Source: Betaproteobacteria bacterium (GTDB lineage: Bacteria; Pseudomonadota; Gammaproteobacteria; Burkholderiales; Rhodocyclaceae). From it: a stretch of DNA of 64,000 nucleotides. Location of the stretch: assembly GCA_009780885.1 (NCBI GenBank), contig WQZF01000001.1, positions 124,001 to 188,000 on the forward strand, given 5' to 3'. Position numbers and translations under genes: made by a program. Below the pieces are notes generated by a model. It saw nothing but the letters and a program-made list of their open reading frames with translations, ran no database searches and was not told the DNA's origin. Shown in pieces: positions 1 to 9,734 of this stretch. Position 1 is the stretch's first letter. Each line of letters starts with the position of its first letter.

Positions 1-1903
1 ACTTGATTCCGGCGAAGACCTGGCGCGGCTTGTTTTCGCCGATGTCCAGAAGCAGACGGATCAGTTTTTCCGCGCCTTCGACATGGCTGGCTTCGACGAT
101 CCGCGCGACGCGCAGCTCGACTTTGGCGAAGTCCTCGATGCTGATGAGGGCGTCTGTGGCTGGTTGGGTGGTGGTTTGAACGGCAGCCTGGCCGGCTTCC
201 TTCGCGGGTTCTTTCTTTACGGGCTCCACCGGGGCCAGGGATTCCTTGTTGGCTTCGACGAGCGCCGTGATTTGTTTCGGGTCGATGCGGGTCATCAAGT
301 GGCGGTATTCGTTGATTTTGTGGCCTTGCGGCAGCGGCTGCCATTCGCCGCTCCAGACAAGCGGCTCGATGGCGAGGAAGGATTCAACTTCCGCCGCAAG
401 CTGCGGCAGCACTGGCTTGAGGTAGCGCGTCAAATCGCGGAACAGCGTCAGCGCGGTGCTGCAGATGGTATGCAGTTCGGCTTCCCCGCCTTCGCGCCTG
501 GAGATTTCCCACGGCTTTTTTTCTGCCACGTAGAGGTTGGCAAGATCGGAGAGGCGCATGATTTCGCGCAGCGCGCGCGCATAATCGCGGCGCTCGAAAC
601 TCTGTGCGATTTCCCCTTCGCGCCATGCCAGCTCGAAGGCTTCGGTGGCCTTGCGGTTGACAGTGCCGAGTGCGCCGTTGAATTTCTTGCTGATGAAACC
701 GGCGCACCGGCTGGCAATATTGATGAATTTTCCGATCAGGTCGGAATTGACGCGGGCAACGAAGTCGTCGAGGTTGAGGTCGACATCCTCCATCGTGCCG
801 TTCAGTTTTGCTGCGTAGTAATAGCGCAGCCATTCCGGGTCGAGTCCCTGTTCGAGATAACTGCGCGCGGTGATGAAGGTGCCGCGCGATTTCGACATCT
901 TTGCGCCGTCGATGGTCAGGAAGCCGTGCGCAAAAATCGCGCTCGGCGTGCGGTAGCCGGCCATTTCGAGTTGCGCCGGCCAGAACAGGGCGTGGAAATA
1001 GAGAATATCCTTGCCGATGAAGTGATACAGCTCGGTTTCGGAACCCTTTTTCCACCACTCGTCGAAATCGAGTCCGGTCCGGGCGCAGAGATTCTTGAAC
1101 GACCCCATGTAGCCGATCGGGGCGTCCATCCAGACGTAGAAATATTTGCCCGGAGCCTCGGGAATCTCAAAACCGAAATAGGGCGCGTCGCGCGAGATGT
1201 CCCAGTCGGAGAGCTTGTTTTCTCCCGCGCTGCCGAGCCATTCCTGCATCTTGTTCGAGGCTTCCGCTTGCAGATGGCCCGGTTCGCGCGTCCAGCGGCG
1301 CAGGAATTCCTGGCAGCGCGGGTCGGAGAGCCTGAAAAAATAATGATCGGAGGCGCGCAGCACCGGCCTTGCGCCGGAAACTGCGGAATACGGATTCTTA
1401 AGCTCATTCGGCGTATAGGCCGCGCCGCAGCGCTCGCAATTGTCGCCGTATTGATCCGGCGCTCCGCATTTCGGACACTCGCCCTTGATGAAACGGTCGG
1501 GCAGGAACATTCCCTTTTGCGGATCGAAATATTGCTCGATGCCGCGTACCTCGATCAATCCGGCCTCTTGCAGACGCCGGTAGATATCTTCGGCGCACTG
1601 CCGGGTTTCATCGGAATGGGTCGAATAGTAATTGTCGAAGGCGACGTGGAACCCGGCGAAGTCGCGGGTATGCTCGCCATGCACGCGCGCGATCAGGGCT
1701 TGCGGCGCGACGCCTTCCTGTTCGGCGCGCAGCATCACCGGCGTGCCGTGGGTATCGTCGGCGCAGACGTAGTGGCAGAGGTTTCCGCGCATTTTCTGGA
1801 ACCGTACCCAGATGTCGGTCTGGATGTACTCGACGAGATGTCCGAGGTGAATATCCCCGTTGGCATAGGGCAGGGCAGAAGTAACAAGAATGCGGCGCTT
1901 CAT
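1..1903 (-). CDS. metG: Methionyl-tRNA synthetase (C-terminus cut by window edge)
   Basis: Charges tRNA-Met with methionine in the cytoplasm. The ATG at 1903 opens 634 visible codons that run off the left edge. In order: class I signature HLGH at residues 19-22, zinc-knuckle cysteines (CPKCG and CERCG) near residues 140-160, the KMSKS loop at 335-339, the helical anticodon-binding region, an Ala/Pro/Thr/Lys-rich linker, and the start of the EMAPII-like tRNA-binding domain ([16 protein letters not shown]). This is the long, dimerising form of the enzyme (about 690 residues in relatives). It diverges from apbC, a common proteobacterial pairing. A -10-like TATAGA lies about 32 bp upstream of the start. 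Confidence 0.97.
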   Translation of the reverse strand, partial: MKRRILVTSALPYANGDIHLGHLVEYIQTDIWVRFQKMRGNLCHYVCADDTHGTPVMLRAEQEGVAPQALIARVHGEHTRDFAGFHVAFDNYYSTHSDETRQCAEDIYRRLQEAGLIEVRGIEQYFDPQKGMFLPDRFIKGECPKCGAPDQYGDNCERCGAAYTPNELKNPYSAVSGARPVLRASDHYFFRLSDPRCQEFLRRWTREPGHLQAEASNKMQEWLGSAGENKLSDWDISRDAPYFGFEIPEAPGKYFYVWMDAPIGYMGSFKNLCARTGLDFDEWWKKGSETELYHFIGKDILYFHALFWPAQLEMAGYRTPSAIFAHGFLTIDGAKMSKSRGTFITARSYLEQGLDPEWLRYYYAAKLNGTMEDVDLNLDDFVARVNSDLIGKFINIASRCAGFISKKFNGALGTVNRKATEAFELAWREGEIAQSFERRDYARALREIMRLSDLANLYVAEKKPWEISRREGGEAELHTICSTALTLFRDLTRYLKPVLPQLAAEVESFLAIEPLVWSGEWQPLPQGHKINEYRHLMTRIDPKQITALVEANKESLAPVEPVKKEPAKEAGQAAVQTTTQPATDALISIEDFAKVELRVARIVEASHVEGAEKLIRLLLDIGENKPRQVFAGIK

Positions 1904-1934
1904 GAGGAGTGGCTCAGGAGTAAAAGGGCCCAAT

Positions 1935-1949
1935 TCTATAGCGGTTCCC
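1935..1949 (-). promoter_or_regulatory. Putative metG promoter (-10 TATAGA, GGGAACCGC upstream)
   Basis: On the minus strand AGGGAACCGCTATAGAATTG places a TATAGA -10 candidate about 32 bp before the metG ATG. The GGGAA-(A/T/C)CGCTATA string recurs upstream of four other genes in the window (see finding). No good -35 is visible. Confidence 0.4.
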
Positions 1950-1996
1950 TTGCTGCTTACGAATCCGGAGTGGGCAGCAACACCCCGCATGGACAA

Positions 1997-2076
1997 AAAA
2001 TTCTAAATTACTGTATTAATTATTTCATATATATCACTACAGTAGTGATAGTAAATTTAAGTAAATTTAGAATTTT
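1997..2076 (-). repeat. AT-rich 76-80 bp intergenic element, copy 1 (divergent ends)
   Basis: Ends are AAAATTCTAAATT and its exact inverse AATTTAGAATTTT, a variant of the usual TTTTCTAAATT. The core here is a perfect 17-bp palindrome, ATCACTACAGTAGTGAT, at 2033-2049. The core is off-centre (44 bp from the left end, 35 from the right), as in the other copies. It lies between the divergent metG and apbC genes. Confidence 0.85.
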
Positions 2077-2080
2077 GATT

Positions 2081-2252
2081 GAACACCTGTCGAGCGCAAT
2101 CCCTGCCATTCATGGCGGGGTCAGCGAGACATGGCGTAACAGGCGCCGAAGGCGCCCCGCATTGTGTACGGGCGGGTGGTACGGGCGGGTTTCAAACCCG
2201 CCCCTACGCCGCCCGTACAGGAACCCCCAAGCTTCAGGTTGGGGTGACTCAA
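2081..2252 (+). repeat. GC-rich intergenic palindromic repeat, family B copy 1, with nested insertion
   Basis: Begins CACCTGTCGAGCGCAATCC and ends CCCCCAAGCTTCAGGTT-GGGGTGACTC. It matches 8122-8244 almost throughout. Relative to that copy it carries an extra segment at about 2165-2219, itself a nested palindrome (TGTACGGGCGG ... CCGCCCGTACA outside, GGGCGGGTTT-C-AAACCCGCCC inside). Several hairpins are possible. Together with element copy 1 it fills most of the 485-bp gap between metG and apbC; no gene is seen there. Confidence 0.8.
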
Positions 2253-2388
2253 TAACCAGGCTTTTTGTTTCTTGCTGAAATGAAGCGGAGATCATTTATT
2301 CGTATCAGGCTTCAAGTAGAATTTCGCCCTTGCGTGCGCACCCCGATGTGCCCCCTCAAGGTTTCTTACTCTTTCAAAAAGGAATTCC

Positions 2389-3480
2389 ATGGCGATCAGC
2401 GTTGAACAGATTCAGGCCGCCCTGAAGAAGCTGCCGGACCCGAACACCGGCAAGGATTTCGTCAGCACCAGGGCGGCGAAGAACATCAAGCTCGACGGCG
2501 GCGACATCGCGCTCGACATTGAACTCGGCTATCCGGCGAAAACCCAGATCGACGCGCTGCGCAAGAAAGTGATCGAAGCCCTGCGCGCGCTGCCCGGCGC
2601 CGGCAACGTCTCGGTCAACGTCTACAGCAAAATCGTCTCCCATGCCGTGCAGCGTGGGCTGAAGCCGCTGCCAGGGGTGAAGAACATCATCGCCGTCGCT
2701 TCCGGAAAGGGCGGCGTCGGAAAAAGCACGACCGCCGTCAACCTGGCGCTGGCGCTGGCGCAGGAAGGCGCAGTCGTCGGAATGCTCGACGCCGACATCT
2801 ACGGCCCCTCGCAGCCGCAACTGCTCGGGCTTTCGGGCGAACAGCCGGAATCGAAGGACGGCAAGACCATCGAGCCGCTCATCGCCTACGATGTGCAGAC
2901 GATGTCGATCGGTTTCCTGGTCGAAGCCGACACGCCGATGGTCTGGCGCGGCCCGATGGTGACGCAGGCGCTGGAGCAACTGCTGCGCGACACGCAATGG
3001 CGCGATGTCGACTACCTGATCGTCGACATGCCGCCGGGCACCGGCGACACCCAACTGACCCTGGCGCAGAAAGTCCCCGTGGCCGGCGCGGTGATCGTCA
3101 CCACCCCGCAGGACATCGCATTGATCGACGCGAAAAAGGGACTCAAGATGTTCGAGAAGGTTGGCATCCCGATCCTCGGCGTGATTGAAAACATGAGCAT
3201 TCATATTTGCAGCCAGTGCGGTCACGAGGAAGCGATTTTCGGCGCTGGCGGCGGCCAGAAGATGTGCGCCGACTACGAAACCGAATTCCTCGGCGCGCTG
3301 CCGCTCGAACTGGCGATCCGCGAACAGGCCGACATCGGCAGGCCCACCGTCGTCGGAGCGCCCGATTCGCGCACGGCGGAACTCTACCGCGACATCGCCC
3401 GCCGCATCGCGGTCAAGATCGGCGAGCAGGCCAGGGACATGACGAGCAAGTTTCCGTCGATCGTCGTCAGGAACGACTGA
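2389..3480 (+). CDS. apbC: Mrp/NBP35-type iron-sulfur cluster carrier ATPase
   Basis: A 363-residue P-loop NTPase that carries [4Fe-4S] clusters to apo-proteins. The N-terminal MIP18/DUF59 domain covers about residues 1-90. The deviant Walker [10 protein letters not shown] follows at about 106-114, then [10 protein letters not shown] and DMPPGTGD switch motifs. The cluster-binding CSQC pair is near residues 274-277. The start ATG at 2389 follows AAAAAGGAATTCC. It diverges from metG and lies 28 bp before dcd, so the two may be co-transcribed. Length and motifs are normal for the family. Confidence 0.96.
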   Translation: MAISVEQIQAALKKLPDPNTGKDFVSTRAAKNIKLDGGDIALDIELGYPAKTQIDALRKKVIEALRALPGAGNVSVNVYSKIVSHAVQRGLKPLPGVKNIIAVASGKGGVGKSTTAVNLALALAQEGAVVGMLDADIYGPSQPQLLGLSGEQPESKDGKTIEPLIAYDVQTMSIGFLVEADTPMVWRGPMVTQALEQLLRDTQWRDVDYLIVDMPPGTGDTQLTLAQKVPVAGAVIVTTPQDIALIDAKKGLKMFEKVGIPILGVIENMSIHICSQCGHEEAIFGAGGGQKMCADYETEFLGALPLELAIREQADIGRPTVVGAPDSRTAELYRDIARRIAVKIGEQARDMTSKFPSIVVRND

Positions 3481-3508
3481 CAAGCGATCTTTTTCCCGGA
3501 GTTTTTAT

Positions 3509-4075
3509 ATGAGCATCAAGTCCGACAAATGGATCCGCCGGATGGCCGAGGAACACGGCATGATCGAACCCTTCGAGCCGAGCCTGATCCGCGAGGCGAA
3601 CGGCCAGAAGATCGTCTCCTACGGCACTTCCAGCTATGGCTACGATATCCGCTGCGCGAACGAATTCCGCGTGTTTACGAACATCAACTCGACCATCGTC
3701 GATCCGAAGAATTTCGACCCCGCCTCCTTCGTCGAATTCTCCGGAAATTACTGCATCATCCCGCCCAACTCGTTCGCGCTGGCGCGCACCGTCGAATATT
3801 TCCGCATCCCGCGCAGCGTCCTCACGGTCTGCCTCGGCAAAAGCACCTACGCGCGCTGCGGCATCATCGTCAACGTGACCCCGTTCGAGCCGGAATGGGA
3901 AGGTTACGTCACGCTGGAATTCTCCAACACGACCCCGCTGCCGGCGAAAATCTACGCGGGCGAAGGCTGCGCCCAGGTCCTGTTTTTCGAGTCGGACGAA
4001 ATCTGCGAAACCTCATACAGGGATCGTGGCGGAAAATACCAGGGGCAAACGGGGGTGACGTTGCCGAAGATTTGA
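3509..4075 (+). CDS. dcd: dCTP deaminase
   Basis: Deaminates dCTP to dUTP, feeding dTMP synthesis. At 188 residues it is the usual size of the homotrimeric enzyme (E. coli 193). The conserved nucleotide-binding block [20 protein letters not shown] and the following TLEFSNT stretch are intact and include the catalytic glutamate region. The C-terminus carries the [15 protein letters not shown] tail that closes over the active site. The start ATG at 3509 is preceded by CCCGGAGTTTTTAT. It follows apbC closely. Confidence 0.96.
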   Translation: MSIKSDKWIRRMAEEHGMIEPFEPSLIREANGQKIVSYGTSSYGYDIRCANEFRVFTNINSTIVDPKNFDPASFVEFSGNYCIIPPNSFALARTVEYFRIPRSVLTVCLGKSTYARCGIIVNVTPFEPEWEGYVTLEFSNTTPLPAKIYAGEGCAQVLFFESDEICETSYRDRGGKYQGQTGVTLPKI

Positions 4076-4146
4076 TTGCGGCTTCCTGCGTCCTTTTGAA
4101 TGTTTTTTCCGCCTGTTCGGGCATAAAATACTTTGTTCAGGATTCA

Positions 4147-4172
4147 CGCCCCGCCGCAGCGGGGCGCTGTCT
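4147..4172 (+). terminator. Hairpin after dcd (CGCCCCGC/GCGGGGCG)
   Basis: A perfect 8-bp GC stem with a 4-nt loop (CGCCCCGC-CGCA-GCGGGGCG), followed by CTGTCTTTT. It is a plausible but imperfect intrinsic terminator between dcd and the DUF4124-like pair. Confidence 0.45.
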
Positions 4173-4189
4173 TTTCAGAGGTACTTGTG

Positions 4190-4798
4190 ATGGAAATGAA
4201 AACAAGGGGTATCGCCGGAATCGTCTGCCTGATGGCAGGGCTGATTCTTTCGGCAAACACCCATGCGGCGATCTATACCTGTGTCGACAAGGACGGCAAG
4301 AAAACGTTCCAGGAGCTGCCTTGCCCCGTCGCTCCGGGAACTGCGGTTGCGTCCGGAAAATCCGATTACCTCCCGGTTCTGGCCGATGCACCCTCGATGG
4401 AAAATGCGCTGGAAACGATACACCGTTTCGATCTTGCATCGAGCGCGAGAAATCCGGAGGCCTCGATGCGTTTTATTGCCGATTCGTTCAGGGCGGAACT
4501 TCACCGGCCGGCAAAGAAGGTGGTCACCTATGATGCGAAAGCTTTTGCCGTCATGCTGCATGAAGTGCTTCCCGCAGTCGAAAAATATCATGTGGAACAC
4601 TATTCCTGCACCCAGGGCGCCACGACGGGGAAGCAAGAACTCGTTCTCGTCTGCCGCGTCACCGAAAGGGGGAAAATTCCCGGGAAGAAAGAGAATTTGG
4701 TGAAGTCGACGGAAACGATACGGATCATCTCCAGGGGAGGAAAAATCCTGATCGACGGCATTGTGGCTAATGCCGAAAGCATGGAAGATCTGAATTAG
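4190..4798 (+). CDS. Secreted DUF4124-like protein, paralogue 1
   Basis: I chose the ATG at 4190 (MEMKTRG...) because AGAGGTACTTGTG precedes it and a signal peptide follows directly (hydrophobic GIAGIVCLMAGLILSANTHA). The mature N-terminus IYTCVDKDGKKTFQELPCP resembles the DUF4124 domain seen in many periplasmic proteins of this group. The remaining ~150 residues have no family I recognise. 202 residues. Cysteines in the head and in YSCTQG/VLVCRVT suggest disulfides. The next gene is a clear paralogue, so this is a tandem duplication. Function unknown. Confidence 0.85.
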   Translation: MEMKTRGIAGIVCLMAGLILSANTHAAIYTCVDKDGKKTFQELPCPVAPGTAVASGKSDYLPVLADAPSMENALETIHRFDLASSARNPEASMRFIADSFRAELHRPAKKVVTYDAKAFAVMLHEVLPAVEKYHVEHYSCTQGATTGKQELVLVCRVTERGKIPGKKENLVKSTETIRIISRGGKILIDGIVANAESMEDLN

Positions 4799-4819
4799 TA
4801 TTCGATGCAGGAGTTTGTT

Positions 4820-5476
4820 GTGAAAAGGAAAACAAACCGCATCGCCGGAATCGTCTGTTTGGCGGTGGAACTGATTTTTTCGGCAAACGCCTGTGCGACG
4901 GTACAGTATGAATGTACCGATGAGGATGGAAAGAAAATACATCAGGCGGGGCCTTGCCCAGGATCTCCGGCAATCAGCGCTCCGCCCTGCAAGTCCGACT
5001 TCCCGGTTCCGGTCAAATCTCATGGCGTATCGCTGGAAAACGCGCTGCTGACGATCCGCGAATTCAATCGCGCATTGAATCAAAGCCAAAGCCCGGGCAT
5101 CGCGATGCGCTTCATTGCCGACCCTTTCAAGGGGCAAATTTACTGGCCGACAGGGAAGGTAGAGATGTACGACTCGGCAAAATATTCCGGAATGCTGGAC
5201 AGTACCTTGCACGCAACCCGGAAATATCATGTGGAACGCTTCTGCACCCAAGCTTCCCCAGTGCAGGGAGACAAGGCATTTGCCCTTGTTTGCCGGACAA
5301 TCGAAATACAGGAAATCCCTGGAAAACTCCCGGGTTTAACGAAATCGAAAGAAACGATAAGGCTCATCTCCAGGGATTTCGAAATACTGATCGACAGCAT
5401 CATGACTCATGTCGAAAGCATCGAAGAACTGGATATTGGCGCCGCACCGAAAAACACAACGCCAGCCAGCCCCTGA
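4820..5476 (+). CDS. Secreted DUF4124-like protein, paralogue 2
   Basis: A paralogue of the preceding gene: both share the NRIAGIVCL-type signal peptide, a DUF4124-like head (YECTDEDGKKIHQAGPCP), the block AMRFIADPF, EKYHVE/RKYHVE, and the SKETIRLIS...ILID C-terminus. I prefer the GTG at 4820 over the ATG at 4805, because GCAGGAG at 4808-4814 then sits at proper ribosome-binding distance. 218 residues, exported, function unknown. Its stop lies 31 bp before the decarboxylase start. Confidence 0.83.
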   Translation: MKRKTNRIAGIVCLAVELIFSANACATVQYECTDEDGKKIHQAGPCPGSPAISAPPCKSDFPVPVKSHGVSLENALLTIREFNRALNQSQSPGIAMRFIADPFKGQIYWPTGKVEMYDSAKYSGMLDSTLHATRKYHVERFCTQASPVQGDKAFALVCRTIEIQEIPGKLPGLTKSKETIRLISRDFEILIDSIMTHVESIEELDIGAAPKNTTPASP

Positions 5477-5507
5477 ACCCCACATAGCCCCATTTGAAGG
5501 AACCGCG

Positions 5508-7763
5508 ATGCGCTTTCATTTTCCCATCATCATCATCGACGAGGATTTTCGTTCCGAGAACGCTTCCGGACTGGGCATCCGTGCCCTGAGCACGGCGCTC
5601 GAAAAGGAGGGCATGGAAGTGCTCGGCGTGACCAGCTACGGCGACCTGTCGTCCTTCGCGCAGCAGCAGTCGCGCGCCTCGTGCTTCATCCTCTCGGTCG
5701 ACGACGAGGAACTGGCGAACGAGGAAGAGGAAACGATTGCCGAACTGCGCGCTTTTGTGAGCGGCATCCGCAGCCGCAACACCGATGTTCCGATCTTCCT
5801 GCACGGCGAGACGCGCACTTCGCGCCACATTCCGAAGGAGGTGCTGCGCGAGCTGCACGGCTTCATCCACATGTTCGAGGACACGCCGGAATTCATCGCC
5901 CGCTACGTCGCGCGCGAAGCGCGCGCCTATCTTGACACGCTGCCGCCGCCTTTTTTCCGCGCCTTGACGCATTACGCCGCGGACAGTTCCTATTCGTGGC
6001 ATTGCCCCGGCCATTCCGGCGGCGTCGCCTTCCTGAAATCGCCGGTGGGAAGGATGTTCCACCAGTTCTTCGGCGAAAACATGCTGCGCGCCGATGTCTG
6101 CAACGCCGTCGAGGAACTTGGGCAACTGCTCGACCACACCGGCCCGGTGGCTGCCTCGGAGCGCAACGCGGCGCGCATCTTCAACTGCGATCACCTCTAT
6201 TTCGTCACCAACGGCACCTCGACCTCGAACAAGATTGTCTGGCATTCGACCGTCGCGCCGGGCGACATCGTCGTCGTCGACCGCAACTGCCACAAGTCGA
6301 TTCTTCACTCGATCATCATGACCGGCGCGATTCCGGTCTTCCTGATGCCGACCCGCAACAATTACGGCATCATCGGGCCGATCCCGAAGGAAGAATTCGC
6401 GTGGGAGAACATCCGCAAGAAAATCGCCGCGCATCCCTTTGCGCCGAAAGGAGCCAATGGCAAGGAAATCCAGCCGCGCGTACTGACGATCACGCAGTCG
6501 ACCTATGACGGGATTTCCTACAACGTCGAGGAAATCAAGGAAATGCTCGACGGCAGGATCGACACCCTGCATTTCGACGAAGCCTGGCTTCCGCATGCGG
6601 CTTTCCACGACTTCTACGGCGACTATCACGCCATCGGCGCGGATCGCCCGCGTTGCAAACAATCCATGGTGTTTTCGACGCAATCGACGCACAAGCTGCT
6701 CGCCGGCCTGAGCCAGGCTTCGCAAATCCTGGTGCAGAACTCGGAGGAACGCGCGCTCGACCGCAATGTGTTCAACGAAGCCTATCTGATGCACACGTCG
6801 ACCTCGCCGCAATACGCGATCATCGCCTCCTGCGATGTCGCCGCAGCGATGATGGAAGCGCCCGGCGGCAAGGCGCTGGTGGAAGAATCGATTGCCGAGG
6901 CGCTCGATTTCCGCCGCGCGATGCGCAAGCTTGGCGAGGAATGGGGCGCCGACGACTGGTGGTTCAAGGTCTGGGGGCCGGACGATCTGTCCGAAGAGGG
7001 GATCGAGGAACGCGCAAGCTGGATGCTCAAGCCCGGCGACCGCTGGCATGGCTTCGGCAAGCTCTCGGACGGCTTCAACCTGCTCGACCCGATCAAGGCC
7101 ACCGTCATCACACCGGGGCTGGACGTAGGCGGCGACTTTTCCGAATGGGGCATTCCGGCGGCGATCGTCACCAAATACCTCGCCGAACACGGCATCATCG
7201 TCGAAAAGACCGGCCTTTATTCCTTCTTCATCATGTTCACCATCGGCATCACCAAGGGCCGCTGGAACACGCTGGTCACGGAACTCCAGCAATTCAAGGA
7301 CGCCTGCGACAGCAACCAGCCGCTATGGAAGGTTCTGCCCGAGTTCTGCCAGAAATATCCGAATTACGAACGCATCGGCCTCAAGGAGCTTTGCCAGCAG
7401 ATCCACGACGTCTACAAGGCCAACGATGTGGCGCGGCTGACGACCGAGATGTATCTCTCCGACATGACCCCGGCCATGCGTCCGGCGGACGCCTTCGCAA
7501 AAATGGCGCACCGCGAAATCGAGCGCGTGCCGATCGACGCGCTCGAAGGCCGCATCACCAGCGTGCTACTGACGCCGTACCCGCCGGGGATTCCGCTCCT
7601 CATTCCGGGTGAGCGCTTCAACGCGGTGATTGTCCGTTATCTACGGTTTGCGCGCGATTTCAACGCCAGATTCCCGGGGTTCGAGACCGATATTCACGGA
7701 CTGGTGAAAGACACCGGCGAAAAGTATTACGTCGACTGTGTGCGCTCGCAGCCAGGTTTTTAG
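5508..7763 (+). CDS. PLP-dependent arginine/lysine/ornithine decarboxylase (group III, AdiA-like)
   Basis: A 751-residue fold-type I decarboxylase. Residues 1-125 form the receiver-like wing domain, followed by the PLP-binding core. The Schiff-base lysine is K396 in STQSTHKLLAGLSQ, and HFDEAWLPH holds the cofactor aspartate. Length and domain order match the inducible acid-resistance enzymes (E. coli AdiA 755, LdcI 715). The substrate (Arg, Lys or Orn) cannot be settled by eye; AdiA-like arginine decarboxylation is my best guess. The start at ATG 5508 follows TTGAAGGAACCGCG. No antiporter gene is adjacent. Confidence 0.9.
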   Translation: MRFHFPIIIIDEDFRSENASGLGIRALSTALEKEGMEVLGVTSYGDLSSFAQQQSRASCFILSVDDEELANEEEETIAELRAFVSGIRSRNTDVPIFLHGETRTSRHIPKEVLRELHGFIHMFEDTPEFIARYVAREARAYLDTLPPPFFRALTHYAADSSYSWHCPGHSGGVAFLKSPVGRMFHQFFGENMLRADVCNAVEELGQLLDHTGPVAASERNAARIFNCDHLYFVTNGTSTSNKIVWHSTVAPGDIVVVDRNCHKSILHSIIMTGAIPVFLMPTRNNYGIIGPIPKEEFAWENIRKKIAAHPFAPKGANGKEIQPRVLTITQSTYDGISYNVEEIKEMLDGRIDTLHFDEAWLPHAAFHDFYGDYHAIGADRPRCKQSMVFSTQSTHKLLAGLSQASQILVQNSEERALDRNVFNEAYLMHTSTSPQYAIIASCDVAAAMMEAPGGKALVEESIAEALDFRRAMRKLGEEWGADDWWFKVWGPDDLSEEGIEERASWMLKPGDRWHGFGKLSDGFNLLDPIKATVITPGLDVGGDFSEWGIPAAIVTKYLAEHGIIVEKTGLYSFFIMFTIGITKGRWNTLVTELQQFKDACDSNQPLWKVLPEFCQKYPNYERIGLKELCQQIHDVYKANDVARLTTEMYLSDMTPAMRPADAFAKMAHREIERVPIDALEGRITSVLLTPYPPGIPLLIPGERFNAVIVRYLRFARDFNARFPGFETDIHGLVKDTGEKYYVDCVRSQPGF

Positions 7764-8098
7764 CCCGGCACAAAACGTCCGGAAGCCCAGGAAGCGCCAA
7801 ACGCCACGGTTGCAGCGACAAGAATGAAATAAGCGAGGCGCGCGGCGCGGTAAAAACGCGGGCTATTCTGCCTGTCGGCCAAGGCCAGCATATGAAGCGA
7901 GGCCCAGGAAACCGCCGCCCCGGAGAGAATGGCAACGGCGAGAATCTTCATTTCTCCGCCGGAAGCGGGATTTCCTGCCTGGGGCGCCGGAGACGCGCCT
8001 TGCAGGAGAAGCGTCGATACCACCCCGGCAACCCAGAACAGGCCAAGTCCCCCGCCGGCGCACAGCGCGGCGCAAAAGCGGGTGATCCATTTCTCCAT
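7760..8098 (-). CDS. Small integral membrane protein of unknown function
   Basis: 112 residues from the ATG at 8098, which has a strong AGGAGG 6 bp upstream. Three hydrophobic stretches look membrane-spanning (FCAALCAGGGLGLFWVAGVV, ILAVAILSGAAVSWASLHML, AYFILVAATVAFGASWA). It ends GRFVPG and overlaps the decarboxylase stop by 4 bp on the other strand. I recognise no family. A promoter-like string lies about 165 bp upstream, with repeat family B between, so the leader would be long. Confidence 0.7.
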   Translation of the reverse strand: MEKWITRFCAALCAGGGLGLFWVAGVVSTLLLQGASPAPQAGNPASGGEMKILAVAILSGAAVSWASLHMLALADRQNSPRFYRAARLAYFILVAATVAFGASWASGRFVPG

Positions 8099-8121
8099 CG
8101 GAAGCCTCCTGTGACATGCTT

Positions 8122-8244
8122 GAACACCTGTCGAGCGCAATCCCCGCCATTCATGGCGGGGTCAGCGAGACATAGCCTAACAGGCGCCGAAGGCGCCCCA
8201 CACTGTGTCGAGAAATCCCCAAGCTTCAGCTTGGGGTGACTCAA
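8122..8244 (+). repeat. GC-rich intergenic palindromic repeat, family B copy 2
   Basis: The intact, uninterrupted form: CACCTGTCGAGCGCAATCC, then CCCGCCATTCATGGCGGGG (hairpin), GGCGCCGAAGGCGCC (hairpin), and a terminal perfect palindrome CCCCAAGCT-TC-AGCTTGGGG at 8217-8236, followed by TGACTC. It lacks the ~50-bp insert of copy 1. Confidence 0.8.
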
Positions 8245-8261
8245 AACGCGAAGCGGCGCAT

Positions 8262-8284
8262 TTTATAGCAATTTCCCGGAATCG
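8262..8284 (-). promoter_or_regulatory. Promoter-like motif (TATAAA with ATTCCGGGAAATTGC)
   Basis: On the minus strand ATTCCGGGAAATTGC leads into TATAAA. The same arrangement precedes dsbB, hupE and the gene at 52742. It would drive the small membrane protein at 7760-8098. Confidence 0.4.
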
Positions 8285-8352
8285 TTGTTCGTTTGCCGAG
8301 GCAGGAAACAGTGGGATCTCTTCGACAGGGAAGGCGCAGGAGCTGCGCCCTG

Positions 8353-8428
8353 TTTTCTAAATTACTTAAATAATACTCTGCTACAGTAGTGATTGATATA
8401 AGTGAATTGTTGATTCAAATTTAGAAAA
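8353..8428 (+). repeat. AT-rich 76-bp intergenic element, copy 2
   Basis: TTTTCTAAATT at 8353-8363 and AATTTAGAAAA at 8418-8428 form the ends. The core TGCTACAGTAGTGA is centred at 8385, 32 bp from the left and 43 bp from the right end. Located in the 630-bp gap before accA, between divergent genes. Confidence 0.9.
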
Positions 8429-8560
8429 TGGAGGCGCTTTTCGGCTTGGGCGCGCAGGCGCGATAGAGAAAATCCGCAACCGGCAACATCGAGCCCGGGC
8501 TGCACGAATGCCACACGGACTGCAAAGATGTCGCCAAAGGCGGCAGCAGTGGAGCTCAAG

Positions 8561-8566
8561 TATAAT
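8561..8566 (+). promoter_or_regulatory. Candidate -10 (TATAAT) upstream of accA
   Basis: A consensus TATAAT about 165 bp before the accA start, immediately upstream of a degenerate family B repeat. No convincing -35 hexamer is present, so this is only a candidate. Confidence 0.3.
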
Positions 8567-8570
8567 GAGC

Positions 8571-8650
8571 GCCGATCGAGCGCAAACTCCGCCGTTCATG
8601 GCAAGGCCCGCAAGACGGGTGTTGTGGGCGCGAAAGGCGCCTTGCGCCAA
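8571..8650 (+). repeat. Degenerate family B repeat, copy 3
   Basis: Starts GATCGAGCGCAAACTCCGCC and contains CGTTCATGGCAAGG and GCGCGAAAGGCGCC, recognisably related to 8122-8200 but diverged, without the terminal CCCCAAGCTT palindrome. It forms the leader region of accA. Apart from copies 2 and 3, the AT-rich element and the promoter candidates, the gap 8099-8728 shows nothing. Confidence 0.55.
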
Positions 8651-8728
8651 AATTCATTGCGAGTGGCCGCCAACGTTCAGATCTGGACGCCTCGCTTCTT
8701 TCTTCCCAGACTGTTTCCCCTCTCCTTC

Positions 8729-9697
8729 ATGAAACCCAGCTTTCTCGATTTTGAACAGCCGATTGCGGATCTTGAAACCAAGATCGAGGAATTGCGCCTC
8801 GTTCAGGATGATTCGGCTGTCGATATTTCCGAGGAAATCGACCGTCTCTCGAAAAAAAGCACGCAGTTGACCAAGGACATCTATGCCAGGCTCACTCCCT
8901 GGCAGACCGCAATGGTCGCGCGGCATTCATTGCGTCCGGGGGCGCTTGACTACATCAAGGGGATTTTTTCCGATTTCGAGGAACTGCATGGCGACCGCGC
9001 CTATGCCGACGATCACGCCATTGTCGGCGGCCTGGCGCGTTTCGGCGGTCAATCGGTGATGGTAATCGGGCATCAGAAAGGGCACGACACCAAGGAAAAA
9101 ATCTATCGCAACTTCGGAATGCCGCGTCCCGAGGGATACCGCAAGGCGTTGCGGCTGATGCGGCTGGCGGAAAAATTCCGGATTCCGGTGATCACGCTGG
9201 TCGACACTGCCGGCGCCTATCCCGGAATCGGCGCCGAGGAGCGCGGGCAATCCGAGGCCATCGGGCGCAATCTCTACGTCATGGCGGAGTTGCGCACGCC
9301 GGTCATCGTCACGATCATCGGCGAAGGCGGTTCCGGCGGCGCGCTGGCGATTGCCGTCGGGGACGTGGTGCAGATGTTGCAATACGCGACCTATGCCGTC
9401 ATTTCGCCGGAAGGCTGCGCTTCGATCCTGTGGAAAAGCGCCGAACGCGCCGCCGATGCCGCCGAAACCATGGGGATTACCGCGCAACGCCTGAAAACGC
9501 TTGGTTTGATCGACAAGATCGTCAACGAGCCGTGTGGCGGCGCGCACCGCGACCATGCCGCGATGATGCAGAACATGAAAAAAGCCTTGCAGGAGGCGCT
9601 GAAGAATACGGCCAGCCGCCCCATCGACGAATTGCTTGCCGCCCGTTTTGAGCGCCTGATGGCTTATGGCCGGAGCAAGGAACAGACGCTCGACTGA
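8729..9697 (+). CDS. accA: Acetyl-CoA carboxylase carboxyltransferase subunit alpha
   Basis: The alpha half of the carboxyltransferase that moves CO2 from biotin to acetyl-CoA, the committed step of fatty-acid synthesis. 322 residues (E. coli 319). It starts [19 protein letters not shown], the typical N-terminus, so the ATG at 8729 is chosen although the frame stays open further upstream into the repeat. Crotonase-fold motifs [20 protein letters not shown] and [11 protein letters not shown] (oxyanion-hole glycines) are intact. tilS follows 37 bp downstream, as is common in betaproteobacteria. Confidence 0.97.
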   Translation: MKPSFLDFEQPIADLETKIEELRLVQDDSAVDISEEIDRLSKKSTQLTKDIYARLTPWQTAMVARHSLRPGALDYIKGIFSDFEELHGDRAYADDHAIVGGLARFGGQSVMVIGHQKGHDTKEKIYRNFGMPRPEGYRKALRLMRLAEKFRIPVITLVDTAGAYPGIGAEERGQSEAIGRNLYVMAELRTPVIVTIIGEGGSGGALAIAVGDVVQMLQYATYAVISPEGCASILWKSAERAADAAETMGITAQRLKTLGLIDKIVNEPCGGAHRDHAAMMQNMKKALQEALKNTASRPIDELLAARFERLMAYGRSKEQTLD

Positions 9698-9734
9698 GCC
9701 GTCGAGCCGCGTTACGGAAGCGGTTTTCCTATCC

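Noticed and set aside
83-2278. Long plus-strand open frame opposite metG (731 codons)
   Set aside because: Shadow of metG in GC-rich DNA; protein shows no family resemblance and runs through the repeats.
8528-8728. In-frame extension of accA upstream of 8729
   Set aside because: Runs through a degenerate family B repeat; AccA homology starts at [10 protein letters not shown].
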